Of a stretch of 64,000 bases of DNA, positions 40,770-49,987 are shown in pieces. Every line of letters begins with the position of its first letter. The first letter of the stretch is position 1. Position numbers and translations under genes: made by a program. The stretch is from JACZUI01 sp965216725 (GTDB lineage: Bacteria > Actinomycetota > Acidimicrobiia > Spongiisociales > ZC4RG35), in contig CBDCGI010000002.1 of assembly GCA_965216725.1 (NCBI GenBank), positions 14,239 through 78,238 on the forward strand, in the 5' to 3' direction. The notes below the pieces were generated by a model. That model ran no database searches, was not told where the DNA came from, and saw only the letters and a program-made list of their open reading frames with translations.

Positions 40770-41337
40770 CGTTCCAGCGTAGGGGGACTTCCAATCCGAG
40801 AACCCACCACGCGACGATCGCAGCCGCGCCAATGTGCCAAACGCCATGTGGTTGCCAGAGAGAGTCGGGGTCGCACAAGGGGCCCCCTCCAGACCCAAGT
40901 CGGCCGAAGAGGGCTACGGCACCCAACATGAGCATGGCAGCGATGGTGCGCAGCTCGAATCCGCGGCTCAGATGCAGCCCGACCGCCGCCACGGTCAACA
41001 AGATCTCAACGGGTATAGCCACGGCCGGGAAGATGGCGAGTGACACCGCGAGCGCCAGGAGTCCCGGCAACCGGGTGAAGGTCTCCCATTGGCGACCCAA
41101 GCCCGCCACCACCAGCAGGAGCCAGGCCAGGCTCACATCGTGGGCCCACGTCGAGCCGGGCGGCATGGGGCCGTGGTCCAGAAACGAGCCGGCGCCCGTC
41201 GCCATGAGTGCATACCCAACCCACCTGACCCGCTCACGCCGCACCACGATGGCGCCCGCGACCAAGAACGACAGAGAGGTGAGGGCGTTGACGGGCTCTC
41301 CTAGGAAGCCATCACCCGGCAGCTCGCACTCAGCCAT
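40744..41337 (-). CDS. Ceramidase-like (CREST superfamily) membrane protein
   Basis: A 197-residue protein with about seven membrane segments. CELPGDGFLGEPVNALTSLS, SFLDHGPMPPGSTWAHD and QPHGVWHIGAAAI show the Glu, Asp and three His positions expected for the alkaline-ceramidase/PAQR-like CREST fold, so it may be a zinc-dependent membrane amidase. The real substrate in a bacterium is unknown. It is the first gene of a likely three-gene operon with aconitase X; the overlap of 26 bp indicates translational coupling. Confidence 0.75.
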   Translation of the reverse strand: MAECELPGDGFLGEPVNALTSLSFLVAGAIVVRRERVRWVGYALMATGAGSFLDHGPMPPGSTWAHDVSLAWLLLVVAGLGRQWETFTRLPGLLALAVSLAIFPAVAIPVEILLTVAAVGLHLSRGFELRTIAAMLMLGAVALFGRLGSGGGPLCDPDSLWQPHGVWHIGAAAIVAWWVLGLEVPLRWNDAPADGTR

Positions 41338-41443
41338 CTCTCGACCCTAGGGACACAAAGGGAGTCGGTCGCCCACGCAAGTCACCCAAAACAGCGGTGG
41401 ATTCGTCTGTTTGTCAGACCGACGACCTGAGAAAGGCCCCACG

Positions 41444-42022
41444 ATGAACACCAAGAGCGGCAGGTGGTTCATGGCCGCCGGCATTTCAACCATCGTCGGC
41501 TGGACCATCTTCACGGTCCAGGAGCCGACCTACTACGACGCAGCCCGTCCCAGCGACTACGTCGCAGTGATCGGCTTGAGCCTGTCGTTGGTGTTGACCG
41601 GCGTTGCACTCGTTCTCCTGTGGAGATCGCCGCCGGTGAGACGGGGCTCCGCTTTCATCCTCTTGGCCGGCGTCGGAGCGGTCGGAGAAGGCGCCGGCAA
41701 CGTTCTGGAAGACGTCTTCAACGTCGAGCAAGGAGTGTGGCTCTTCTTCGGTGGCGGTCTTCTGATGATGATCTGTCTGATCGTTGCTGGAGTGTCCGCT
41801 CTCACAGTGGACTCACTGCGTAGATGGAGTGGGCTGTTTCTTCTCTTCGCTTTTCCGGGAGGCATGCTCGGCTTCGGGCTGGTGATGATGTCGATCTCGT
41901 GGATCCTGTTCGGGCTGTGGCTCAGCGTCGAGCGACAGGCTTACGTGGTTGCCCTCGCACTTTCCTCAATACCTGCCATCGCAATTGCCATCGGCCTCTA
42001 CTTGCCCGACGTGATCGGATGA
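41444..42022 (+). CDS. Multi-pass membrane protein, unknown function
   Basis: A 192-residue protein with six hydrophobic segments and no recognised motif. It opens MNTKSGRWFMAAGISTIVGW. A short periplasmic loop EPTYYDAARPSDY follows the first segment, and EDVFNVEQGVWLFF lies between segments 3 and 4. The ATG at 41444 has GAGAAAGG upstream. It is followed after 23 bp by the nitrobindin-like gene and may share its transcript. Confidence 0.65.
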   Translation: MNTKSGRWFMAAGISTIVGWTIFTVQEPTYYDAARPSDYVAVIGLSLSLVLTGVALVLLWRSPPVRRGSAFILLAGVGAVGEGAGNVLEDVFNVEQGVWLFFGGGLLMMICLIVAGVSALTVDSLRRWSGLFLLFAFPGGMLGFGLVMMSISWILFGLWLSVERQAYVVALALSSIPAIAIAIGLYLPDVIG

Positions 42023-42045
42023 CTCCCGGCGGGTAACTTGCCGCT

Positions 42046-42522
42046 ATGGACCGACCGGCGGCGTGGCTTCTCCTATCTCGCCTCGATGGGCGATGGTCGG
42101 GCACCGGCCAAGGCTTCTTCCCGACAATCGCCTCTTTCGACTACCGAGAGAGCCTCGAGTTCTCCGTCGACGTCGAAGGCCGTCTGGATTACAGCCAGCG
42201 GACCTGGCGCCTGACCGACGACGGAGAGGTCGCTTCCCACCGCGAGGCCGGATTCCTAGGAGTGAATGAGGACGGTCGAGTCCAGATGAGCGGTTCGCAT
42301 GGCCTTGATCGCGTCGAGGTCCTGGTCGGCTCACTAGTCCCTGAAGGCGATGGCTTCTCCCTAGATCTCCGGAGCGCCGTACTCGGCCACGACCACCGCA
42401 TGATCTCGAGCTGGCGCGTCCTCGAGGTCGCTGGTGACACAATCAGGTACGAAATGGGAATGGCTACGACCGCTGTACCCGGAGGTGAACGTCATCTTCA
42501 GGCTCGGCTCCACCGGGTCTGA
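42046..42522 (+). CDS. Nitrobindin-like heme-binding beta-barrel protein
   Basis: A 158-residue protein of the THAP4-C/nitrobindin family: LDGRWSGTGQGFFPTIASFDY is the signature, followed by alternating strands with SHREAGFLGVNEDGRVQMSG. The end ERHLQARLHRV has His in the region of the heme-ligand His. Members form a ten-strand barrel that binds ferric heme and reacts with NO or peroxynitrite. Cytoplasmic, no signal. Confidence 0.82.
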   Translation: MDRPAAWLLLSRLDGRWSGTGQGFFPTIASFDYRESLEFSVDVEGRLDYSQRTWRLTDDGEVASHREAGFLGVNEDGRVQMSGSHGLDRVEVLVGSLVPEGDGFSLDLRSAVLGHDHRMISSWRVLEVAGDTIRYEMGMATTAVPGGERHLQARLHRV

Positions 42523-42549
42523 GAGAGCCGCACGCCGGGTCCCTCGAGG

Positions 42550-43446
42550 TCAGGGAACTCTGGTGAAGACAGTGTCGAGGAAGAGCTGAAGCACCAGCTC
42601 GTCGGTCTCCTCCACGTATCCGAACGTAAAGACTCCTTCAGACCGTGGCACCGGCTCAGCCCCCGGTGGGTGGCAGATGGTTTGAACCGGCACCTCGAAG
42701 GCGGCCGCCGTCAGATCGAAGGCACCGACGCCCTCAGCCGACCAGGTCGCGCCGGTGAGGCCCATGTTCTCGCAGCCTCCCGAGCGAGTGTCCTCAGAGG
42801 ACAACGTTCCGTCAGCGGCGATAACAGTCACCACCCGCGTACCGTCCGAGTCCGTGGCCTCCCAGGTGCCCGCAAACGGATTGTCACTTGCCGGGGGAGC
42901 CACATATTCAACAGGGGCATAACTGGTCCCATCGGCTGCCACGAGCGTGCCGGACTCTTCGTCGAACTGAAAGTCCCCGTCCGTATCGCCGATCTCTCCG
43001 ACATCACCCTCGTACGGGAAACAGGTGATGAGGCCCGACGCGGTCATCCGAGGAACCTCCTCCTCATGAAACTCAGCGCTGCCTGCCCAGGTCATCGGCG
43101 ATTGATCGAATCCGTTGGCTCGGCACACTCCCGACGCCGAATCCCAATGCATGAAGGTTCCGTCGGCCGAAATCCGGATGTCGAGGATTCCCCCTCCATC
43201 TGAGATCCCAGTCCACCACCCGACAAAGTCGGCTCGATCCTCTGGAATCGTCGTTGTGGTCGTGGGCGGGACCGTGGTGGTCGTGGTCGATGACGACGAG
43301 GTCGTGGTCTCTTGCGGGGCGGCTGTCGAGTCGGTCGAAGGCGCAGACGTCGCCGGCTGAGTGGTCGCCGCGCTATCGCCGGCGCAACCCGCCACCATCA
43401 AAGCGACAACTAGCAAGCCCGCTGTCCGGAGAGTCAAACGTCTCAT
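42550..43446 (-). CDS. Lipoprotein with Thr-rich linker
   Basis: A 298-residue protein. Signal TAGLLVVALMVAGC (Cys20), a linker of about 45 residues of almost only Thr, Ser and Pro, then two related beta domains that each begin with a Trp strand (FVGWWTGISDGG and FAGTWEATDSDGT). The pair suggests an internal duplication of a lipocalin-like sheet. Function unknown. The ATG at 43444-43446 overlaps the stop of the FAD oxidoreductase gene (ATGA), so the two are co-translated. Confidence 0.78.
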   Translation of the reverse strand: MRRLTLRTAGLLVVALMVAGCAGDSAATTQPATSAPSTDSTAAPQETTTSSSSTTTTTVPPTTTTTIPEDRADFVGWWTGISDGGGILDIRISADGTFMHWDSASGVCRANGFDQSPMTWAGSAEFHEEEVPRMTASGLITCFPYEGDVGEIGDTDGDFQFDEESGTLVAADGTSYAPVEYVAPPASDNPFAGTWEATDSDGTRVVTVIAADGTLSSEDTRSGGCENMGLTGATWSAEGVGAFDLTAAAFEVPVQTICHPPGAEPVPRSEGVFTFGYVEETDELVLQLFLDTVFTRVP

Positions 43447-44861
43447 CGCGGAGTGATGTTGCGGTTGACCCTGAACAGGTTGGTCGGGTCGTACTTTCCC
43501 TTGATCTCGGCGAGGCGATCCAAGTTGCCCCGGTAGGAGTCTGATATGCGGTCGGCGGTCTCGTCGTGGGTTTGGAAGTTGATGTAGTTGCCGCCCGTCG
43601 CGTACGGCTGGAGTGCCTCCCAAGCATTGCGGACCCACCTTCGGTTTTCTTCGGCTTTGCCCGATGCCCCGTCGTACATCGACTGGATGACGGCCACATA
43701 CTGAGCGTCACGATTGCCCACTGCCCCGTCATCTTCGGAATGCTCGTTGAGGGCGCCTTCGAGATGCATCATTGCGATCTGGTTCGCAGGGGCCCCGAGG
43801 CCTTCGAACTGGGCGCGGTATGCAGCGAACATCTCGTCACTCAGACCCGGCACGAACTCCGATTTCCAGTAGTAGTGCATGCCGTCGGGCATGGTGGCGT
43901 CGAGCATCGACTGCTGATCCGTGTAGCTCTTCCTCTGAATCAGGTCGGCCCAGGGAGATCCGTATCCTTTGATCGCCTGGACATCGCGTTCGGCGCTTTC
44001 CGGATCCCCAGTGTGGTTGAGGACGAAGGCGACCATCGGCAAACCGTGTTTGTCTTCCGATAGCCACGGGGCAGCCGGGGCGTTTCTCATCAGAATGACG
44101 AGGGTCAGCTCCCGCGGGGCGCCAGATGTGATCTCGCGATACAGATCCATCACGCCTTCTGCCTCCTCGGCAGACCAAGCAATGAGGCCTCCGGTGATCT
44201 CCGGACCGACCTCGTGCAGCTTGTAGACGAATTCGGTGACCACCCCGAAGTTGCCGCCTCCGCCCCTTATCGCCCAGAAGAGGTCCTCGTTCTCGGTTCT
44301 GGAGGCCCTAACGACACTCGAGTCGGCAAGCACCATCTCTACATCCAGGAGATCGTCGACAGTCCAACCGTATTGGCGTGTCAGGTAACCGAACCCTCCA
44401 CCAAGCGTCAGACCGGCGGCCCCCGTGAGTGACACGAACCCGAGCGTCGTGGCGAGGCCGTGTTCCTGGGTTGCGGCGTCGATGTCTCCCAATAGGCAAC
44501 CCGGAGCCACTTTGGCCACCATGTTGCCGGCATCGACCTCCACGGATTTCATTGCGGACATGTCCATCGTCAAGCCACCAGCGGACAAGCCAAGGCCGGC
44601 GATGTTGTGGCCTCCGCCCTTGACCGACAGCTCCAAGGAGTGATCCCGGGCCAGATCCACAACGCGGGCCACGTCGGCAACCGATTGCGGTTGCACGACA
44701 ACCCCAGGCCGCTTGGTGATCATCCCGTTCCAGATTGTGACGGACTCTTCGTAGCCCGCACTGCCGGGCTCGAGGATCTGACCCTCCAACGCGCCCGCAA
44801 AACCACTCCAAGTCGACTCATCGAGCCTGACCTTCGATCCATCGATTCCGGACAATTCCAC
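43443..44861 (-). CDS. FAD-linked oxidoreductase (berberine bridge enzyme-like)
   Basis: A 472-residue flavoenzyme. PQSVADVARVVDLARDHSLE and VKGGGHNIAGLGLSAGGL are the PCMH-type FAD domain; the His in GGGH is the usual site of covalent FAD attachment. GLTLGGGFGYLTRQYGWTVD, FWAIRGGGGNFGVVTEF and the C-terminal KGKYDPTNLFRVNRNI complete the BBE-like pattern. The second (Cys) FAD bond of plant enzymes is absent. It should oxidise alcohols, sugars or polyketide-type substrates with O2. GTG at 44859-44861 has AGGAGGT 11 bases upstream. Co-translated with a lipoprotein. Confidence 0.88.
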   Translation of the reverse strand: MELSGIDGSKVRLDESTWSGFAGALEGQILEPGSAGYEESVTIWNGMITKRPGVVVQPQSVADVARVVDLARDHSLELSVKGGGHNIAGLGLSAGGLTMDMSAMKSVEVDAGNMVAKVAPGCLLGDIDAATQEHGLATTLGFVSLTGAAGLTLGGGFGYLTRQYGWTVDDLLDVEMVLADSSVVRASRTENEDLFWAIRGGGGNFGVVTEFVYKLHEVGPEITGGLIAWSAEEAEGVMDLYREITSGAPRELTLVILMRNAPAAPWLSEDKHGLPMVAFVLNHTGDPESAERDVQAIKGYGSPWADLIQRKSYTDQQSMLDATMPDGMHYYWKSEFVPGLSDEMFAAYRAQFEGLGAPANQIAMMHLEGALNEHSEDDGAVGNRDAQYVAVIQSMYDGASGKAEENRRWVRNAWEALQPYATGGNYINFQTHDETADRISDSYRGNLDRLAEIKGKYDPTNLFRVNRNITPR

Positions 44862-44943
44862 TGAGTGTTTCGACCTCCTGTCGATCTGGGAGCAACCTAG
44901 TGATGGAGGTGCAACTGATGCTTTCCGGAGCCGGAGGTGGCTA

Positions 44944-45879
44944 CTAGAGGCCGATCCCTCGGAAGAACCGATATGCCTCCTCACGGTCCCACGGAATCTC
45001 CCAATACTTCCGGTAGACCCGCGAGACACCTCTACTCTCCCACCGCTCAAGAGCCGACCCCACCTGGTCCCACGTGCCGATCGGAAGATCGAACTCGGCA
45101 ATGGAAGCGACGATCTCATCTCGGGTGGCGCCTGTCTCCGCAGCGAGAAAGCCAATTGCGTCTTCGACCTCCGCGGCGTTGTCCCCGCCTGCCATCGTCA
45201 GCTGGGTCGAGATGAGGAGTTCGTCCGGATCACGATTGGCTTTCCGGGCTGCCTCCCGCGCCCCGTCTATCCGATGAGGAAGTGCCTCCAGGGGGCCGAA
45301 GTCGACGACGTTGAATTCGGACGCATAGGTACCTGCCAGTCTGGGCACTCTCCTCGGTCCTCCGCCACCGACGAGGATGGGGACCGGAGGAGCGGGCAGC
45401 GGCTCAAACCGAATCTGGCCGAGTCGGTATATCTCCCCTTCGAAGCCGGGAGCGGCCGGGTCAAACGCTGCCGACAGGTAGCCGAGAGTCTCCTCGAGCA
45501 GGTCGAAACGTCTCGCCGGCGGCGGAAACTCGATCCCCAGCAGGTCGTGTTCGGCCCTCAGCCAACCCGCCCCCAGGCCCAGTTTGAATCTTCCACCCGA
45601 CAGCTCGTGAAGGGTCGTGGCCGCCTTTGCGATCACAGCCGGGTGACGGAATGTGACCGGGGAGACTAGGGACCCGAGCTCGACAGTCGATGTGTCCCGT
45701 GTCAACGCGGCGACGAAAGTCCAAGCGTCGTATGCCGGAAGATCCCACCCGTATTCCATGTCATGTGACATGAGGTAGTGGTCCACCATCTTGATTGCCG
45801 CCAGACCCCGTTCCTCAGCGAAACGGGCAGCATCGAGCACAACGTCATAGCTGCCATACATCTGGAATCCGAACTCCAC
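44944..45879 (-). CDS. LLM-class (F420-dependent type) oxidoreductase
   Basis: A 311-residue TIM-barrel protein of the luciferase-like monooxygenase superfamily. FGFQMYGSYDVVLDAARFAE, DHYLMSHDMEYG, LGSLVSPVTFRHPAVIAKAA, GGRFKLGLGAGWLRAEHDLLG and PPVPILVGGGGPRR are the canonical F420-group signatures. It probably uses F420 or FMN to reduce or oxidise an organic substrate. GTG at 45877-45879 with GAGAGGA upstream was chosen over the frame's first ATG. Divergent from the membrane sulfatase gene with 90 bp between. Confidence 0.88.
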   Translation of the reverse strand: MEFGFQMYGSYDVVLDAARFAEERGLAAIKMVDHYLMSHDMEYGWDLPAYDAWTFVAALTRDTSTVELGSLVSPVTFRHPAVIAKAATTLHELSGGRFKLGLGAGWLRAEHDLLGIEFPPPARRFDLLEETLGYLSAAFDPAAPGFEGEIYRLGQIRFEPLPAPPVPILVGGGGPRRVPRLAGTYASEFNVVDFGPLEALPHRIDGAREAARKANRDPDELLISTQLTMAGGDNAAEVEDAIGFLAAETGATRDEIVASIAEFDLPIGTWDQVGSALERWESRGVSRVYRKYWEIPWDREEAYRFFRGIGL

Positions 45880-45969
45880 CTGGGTCCTCTCGACGCTCCG
45901 CGACCCTACTGACCTCCTCAAACCACTACCGCCTGTGGAGGCTTACCCTGACCGGTTCCGAACCTTGTC

Positions 45970-48009
45970 ATGCCACCCATGGGAGAGACCATCTCTGCAC
46001 CGACCCGTTTCGAGCGCAGTGCTGCAATCGCAGTCCTGACTGTCTTTGGCCTCACCTGGCCCGTCCTGGAGCTGCTCGGCGAGAACGCCGAGTTCTTTCT
46101 CGCCCGCCGCTCCTCGCGGTGGGAGATCCTGGGGCTGGCCCTGGTCTTGATGGTCGTGATTCCCGTGGGGTTCTCGCTGCTGGGCGCAATGCCGGGCCGA
46201 GCCGGGGAAATCGTCGCCGGGGCCCTGATACTCGTCCTTGCTGTTGCCACGATCCACTACTTCTTATCCCGACTCGACATCGCCTGGTGGCTTGCACTCG
46301 CAGGCGGTGTTGCCATCGGCAGCGCTCTGACCTGGGCTTTCTACCGGTTCCCGGCAGGCCGATCTGCGAGCCGGTACTTGCTCGCGTCGCCGCTGGTCTT
46401 TCTCATGGTCTTCCTGTTCAGCACGCCCAGCGGGGAGATTGTCCTCGACTCCAACGGAACTCCTGGCTCCCCTGCGACAGTGGGTAATCCGGCTCCTGTG
46501 GTGATGCTGGTTTTCGACGAGTTCCCTGTGGCCTCTCTCATGACATCCGACGGGACTCTCCGGGCCGAGCAGTATCCGAACTTTGCGCGACTTGCCGACG
46601 ACGGCATCTGGTATCGCAACGCGGTCACCGTCGAGCAGCAAACGGAGCATTCGATTCCGGCGATGCTCACCGGTGTGATCCCCGACCAGTCGCTGACGCC
46701 TTACGCCGGCCAATATCCCAATTCGTTGTTCACCGCCTTACAGGACAGCCACGAGTTGGACATCTACGAGGCGATCACCCGCCTTTGCCCTACGACGATA
46801 TGCGAAGGCCTCGAGCCTTCCTCTACCCCGCTCGCCCAAGATGTGATGGTGGTCGCCGGGCATGTCCTGCTACCGGACCCACTCACTGAAGATCTGCCTC
46901 CGATCGACGGCTCTTGGGGCGATTTCGCTGCCACCACAACCGAGTTCGATGCGATCACCGAGTTCCTAGCCGAGTTGGAGAAAGGACCCGAGGCGCCCTT
47001 CGAGGAGCTGATTGCCGACATCGGCTCATACGACGGAGAAAAGCCGCCGTTCTTCTTCCTCCATGCCCTCACCCCACATCATCCCTGGGAGTTCCTGCCC
47101 GACGGTCGCAGCTATCCCCTGGTGGTGAACAACCCGGCGACCAACGCCGGGGGCTGGATCGACGACGACTTCTTGGTTGCTCAAGGGATGCAGCGCCATC
47201 TGCTGCAGGTGGGATACGCCGACCATCTCCTCGGGGACGTGATCGGAGCATTGGAAGATGCCGGCCTCTATCAGGACGCCGTCGTGGTGGTAGTGGCCGA
47301 TCATGGGATTGCCGTCAAACCCGGTGTCGAGCACCAACGCACGATCACCGATGACACGATCGGGGACATCGCCGCGGTTCCTCTCTTTATCAAGGCACCC
47401 GGGCACGCAGGCGGGCAGATCGATGACAGACGAGCCTTGACCATCGACCTAGTTCCCACGATTGCCGACGTGCTCGAGGCGGATCTGGCATGGGAACCCG
47501 ACGGAGCCTCCCTTCTCGGTCCGATGCCGGAGCGGTCAGAGACGACAACGGTGGGACCGAGCGGGTCGGTGACCTACGGAGTCGACGGGGCGGAGAAGCT
47601 CGAGGTGGCCTCCCGAATCGAAAGATGGTTCCCTCAAGGCGACCCTTACATTCTGCTTCCTCCCGGGTCGACCGACATGATTGGTGAACCAATCGACACC
47701 GCTGCGCTTGCCGAGGCAGAGTTTCGAGCTGGCATCCGCCGCGCTTCCTTCTACAACGAGATCGACCTCACCTCGGGCGTTGTGCCCGCCCAGGTTGGGG
47801 GCGACCTGTCCGGCAATGCCACTGGTAGCGAGATACTGGCCGTTGTGGTCAACGGCAGGGTGGCGGCAGTGACGCGAAGCTATCTCAAAGAGGAGAGGAT
47901 GGGCTATTCGGCAATGGTCGACCCCGCCTTCTTCGGCGATGGGGCGAACTCGATCGAGATCGTGCTCGTCTCCCCCGACGGCGGCCTGTTGCTCGTCCCT
48001 CGACCGTAG
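45970..48009 (+). CDS. Membrane sulfatase/alkaline phosphatase-superfamily protein
   Basis: A 679-residue protein with four to five membrane segments in the first 160 residues and a large outside domain. VVMLVFDEFPVASLMT (first metal Asp), EHSIPAMLTGV (Thr/Ser nucleophile region), HALTPHHPWEFLPDG and VVVVVADHGIAV (metal Asp-His) form a sulfatase-type site. The layout is like lipoteichoic-acid synthase or phosphoglycerol/phosphoethanolamine transferases. It likely modifies an envelope glycolipid or polymer outside the membrane. Single gene. Confidence 0.85.
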   Translation: MPPMGETISAPTRFERSAAIAVLTVFGLTWPVLELLGENAEFFLARRSSRWEILGLALVLMVVIPVGFSLLGAMPGRAGEIVAGALILVLAVATIHYFLSRLDIAWWLALAGGVAIGSALTWAFYRFPAGRSASRYLLASPLVFLMVFLFSTPSGEIVLDSNGTPGSPATVGNPAPVVMLVFDEFPVASLMTSDGTLRAEQYPNFARLADDGIWYRNAVTVEQQTEHSIPAMLTGVIPDQSLTPYAGQYPNSLFTALQDSHELDIYEAITRLCPTTICEGLEPSSTPLAQDVMVVAGHVLLPDPLTEDLPPIDGSWGDFAATTTEFDAITEFLAELEKGPEAPFEELIADIGSYDGEKPPFFFLHALTPHHPWEFLPDGRSYPLVVNNPATNAGGWIDDDFLVAQGMQRHLLQVGYADHLLGDVIGALEDAGLYQDAVVVVVADHGIAVKPGVEHQRTITDDTIGDIAAVPLFIKAPGHAGGQIDDRRALTIDLVPTIADVLEADLAWEPDGASLLGPMPERSETTTVGPSGSVTYGVDGAEKLEVASRIERWFPQGDPYILLPPGSTDMIGEPIDTAALAEAEFRAGIRRASFYNEIDLTSGVVPAQVGGDLSGNATGSEILAVVVNGRVAAVTRSYLKEERMGYSAMVDPAFFGDGANSIEIVLVSPDGGLLLVPRP

Positions 48010-48101
48010 AGACAGGCCTCCCGGGACTTGATAGACAACGAATCGAGATTCTCCGAAGAGGGGTCTTGAAACGTGTCATGGCGAGGTTGTACGGTGAACG
48101 T

Positions 48102-49436
48102 ATGTTCGAGACAGGAACTCTGACCCTCGAAGACGAGCAGCTTTCGTCTGAAGACGTACTCGAGCCGACTGAGGTCGAGGTAGCCGAGCCAGAAACGGAA
48201 TGGCCGGTACCGAACGGCCTCGATTCTTGGGAGCCGGGCCCGTTCCTTGCGGCCGTTGTCGGTTCCCTCGATCCCAAGCGGCTCACCGGTTACGACCTGG
48301 TGGTCGTGTTGAAGGCCACGTCTCGTCTCATCTCTCGTCTCCAGGCCGACTTGTACTCGATCATCAATGAGATCGGCCACCGAACCGACGCCGAACATGG
48401 ACATACCGATCTCGACGTCGAGAGCTCCGCCGGCGAGCTGGCGGCCGCGCTTCGGCTCACCCGCCGCACTGCCGAAATGGAGCGCTCGCTGGCGACAGCA
48501 CTTGCGGAGGGCCATCCCGACGTCCTCGAGGCACTTCGCAAAGGTTCAATCGACCTGAGGAGGGCCCGCGCCATCGTCGACAAGGTGGGCCACCTGGATC
48601 CCGATCAGGCGGAGGAGTTGGTGCGGCTGATACTGCCTTCGGCCTCCCGCCTCACTCCCGGTCAACTGGCATCACGAATCCAGAAGCTGGCGATTGAAGT
48701 CGACCCCGAGTCGGCTCAGAAACGGCGGAGGGAGAAAGTGATGCTCCGGCGGGTGGTGACAGAGCCGCGACCGGACGGCATCGGCCACATCTTTGGTCTC
48801 GACATGCCCCTGGAAGAGGTCACAGCCGCCAGCCGCCACATCAACCAGCTGGCACGCAGCCTCAAGACGGCCCAGGAGCCGAGATCCCTCGACCAGCTTC
48901 GGGCCGACGTATTCCTCGACCTCCTCACCGGGCGGACCACGGCCGGAGGAGGCTGCCAGAGTGAGGGCTCGGTCAACCTCGAGATCGGACTAACGACGCT
49001 GGCAGGGCTCGACCGCAAGTCAGCAGAAATCGCCGGGATCGGGCCAATCACGGCCGAAATCGGAAGAAATGTCGCTGCGGCCCAGAGAGACGGCCGGTGG
49101 ACTTGGACGGTCACTCACAACGGCGAAACGGTTGCAACCGGCACCACCCGCAGACGACCGAAAGCGAGCCAGCACAACGTGATTCGCTCTCGATATCCGA
49201 CCTGTGTCTTTCCGGGGTGTCGAATGCCCACCCTCGAGTCTGACATCGACCATCGAAAGCCTCTTGCCGAAGGCGGAGCGACGAGTCTCGACAATTTGCA
49301 GCCCCTCTGCCGCCACCACCATGTCAACTACAAACATGGAGACCCTCCCTGGCTACTGAAGCGTGAGGAAGACGGCGGGCACCTCTGGACCAGCCCCCTC
49401 GGCCATCGATATCGCACCTCGGGACGCGACCCGTGA
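48102..49436 (+). CDS. DUF222/HNH endonuclease-domain protein (13E12 type)
   Basis: A 444-residue protein of the actinobacterial 13E12 family. The N-terminal half is helical DUF222 (ATSRLISRLQADLYSIINEI, ALRLTRRTAEMERSLATALA). A C-terminal HNH nuclease motif is VFPGCRMPTLESDIDHRKPL, GGATSLDNLQPLCRHHHVNYKH, with both zinc Cys present. These genes occur in many copies in actinobacteria and are sometimes called REP13E12; their role is unsettled. Alternative starts at 48066 (TTG) and 48078 (ATG) would add 8-12 residues. Confidence 0.87.
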   Translation: MFETGTLTLEDEQLSSEDVLEPTEVEVAEPETEWPVPNGLDSWEPGPFLAAVVGSLDPKRLTGYDLVVVLKATSRLISRLQADLYSIINEIGHRTDAEHGHTDLDVESSAGELAAALRLTRRTAEMERSLATALAEGHPDVLEALRKGSIDLRRARAIVDKVGHLDPDQAEELVRLILPSASRLTPGQLASRIQKLAIEVDPESAQKRRREKVMLRRVVTEPRPDGIGHIFGLDMPLEEVTAASRHINQLARSLKTAQEPRSLDQLRADVFLDLLTGRTTAGGGCQSEGSVNLEIGLTTLAGLDRKSAEIAGIGPITAEIGRNVAAAQRDGRWTWTVTHNGETVATGTTRRRPKASQHNVIRSRYPTCVFPGCRMPTLESDIDHRKPLAEGGATSLDNLQPLCRHHHVNYKHGDPPWLLKREEDGGHLWTSPLGHRYRTSGRDP

Positions 49437-49489
49437 CCCCTCCTCGCCCGGTTGATCGATAGCCTTGCGGGGCCCGAACCCGGTAAACG

Positions 49490-49897
49490 ATGAAATCAAT
49501 CGAAGTCAACTTCACAACCCCAGGTCAGCCGACGGTGGTCGACCTCACTGCCGACTGCGCCCGCTTCGTCGCAGACGAAGGAGATGGCCTGCTCTCGGTC
49601 TGGGTTCCCCATGCCACCGCTGGGGTCGCTGTGATCGAAACGGGTGCGGGCTCAGACATCGATCTCCTGGCCGCGATCGATGCACTTCTCCCCCGCGACG
49701 AAGGCCGATGGACACACCGCCATGGCAGCCCCGGTCACGGTCGCGACCATGTGTTGCCCGGTTGGATCAGCCCAAGTCTGACGGTGCCGGTTATGGGTGG
49801 TCGAATGACCCTCGGAACCTGGCAGTCAGTGGTGGTGGTCGACACCAATGTGGACAACCCGAATCGGCGGGTGAGGCTGTCGTTCATCGAAGGCTGA
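49490..49897 (+). CDS. yjbQ: YjbQ/UPF0047 family protein
   Basis: A 135-residue protein with LLSVWVPHATAGVAVIETG, a DEGRWTHRHGSPGHGRDHVL loop carrying the conserved His cluster, and GTWQSVVVVDTN. Members form trimers and have weak thiamine-phosphate synthase activity in E. coli; the true role is not settled. ATG at 49490. It converges on the PKEE-repeat gene with a strong terminator between. Confidence 0.9.
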   Translation: MKSIEVNFTTPGQPTVVDLTADCARFVADEGDGLLSVWVPHATAGVAVIETGAGSDIDLLAAIDALLPRDEGRWTHRHGSPGHGRDHVLPGWISPSLTVPVMGGRMTLGTWQSVVVVDTNVDNPNRRVRLSFIEG

Positions 49898-49932
49898 GAC
49901 CGCAGCAAGGACACAAGTCACTGCCCACTGAT

Positions 49933-49960
49933 GAGGGCGGCCCCCGAAAGGGCCGCCCTC
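49933..49960. terminator. Bidirectional terminator hairpin
   Basis: GAGGGCGGCCC (49933-49943) and GGGCCGCCCTC (49950-49960) form a perfect 11-bp stem with a CCGAAA loop. It lies midway between convergent genes ending at 49897 and 49988, so it can stop transcripts from both sides. Confidence 0.8.
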
Positions 49961-49987
49961 GTTGCTCCAATTGGGTAGGAGCGTTCT

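Noticed and set aside
48102..49436. HNH gene as a restriction or defence nuclease
   Set aside because: DUF222/HNH (13E12) proteins are common housekeeping-like paralogs in actinobacteria; there is no methylase or other defence partner beside it.
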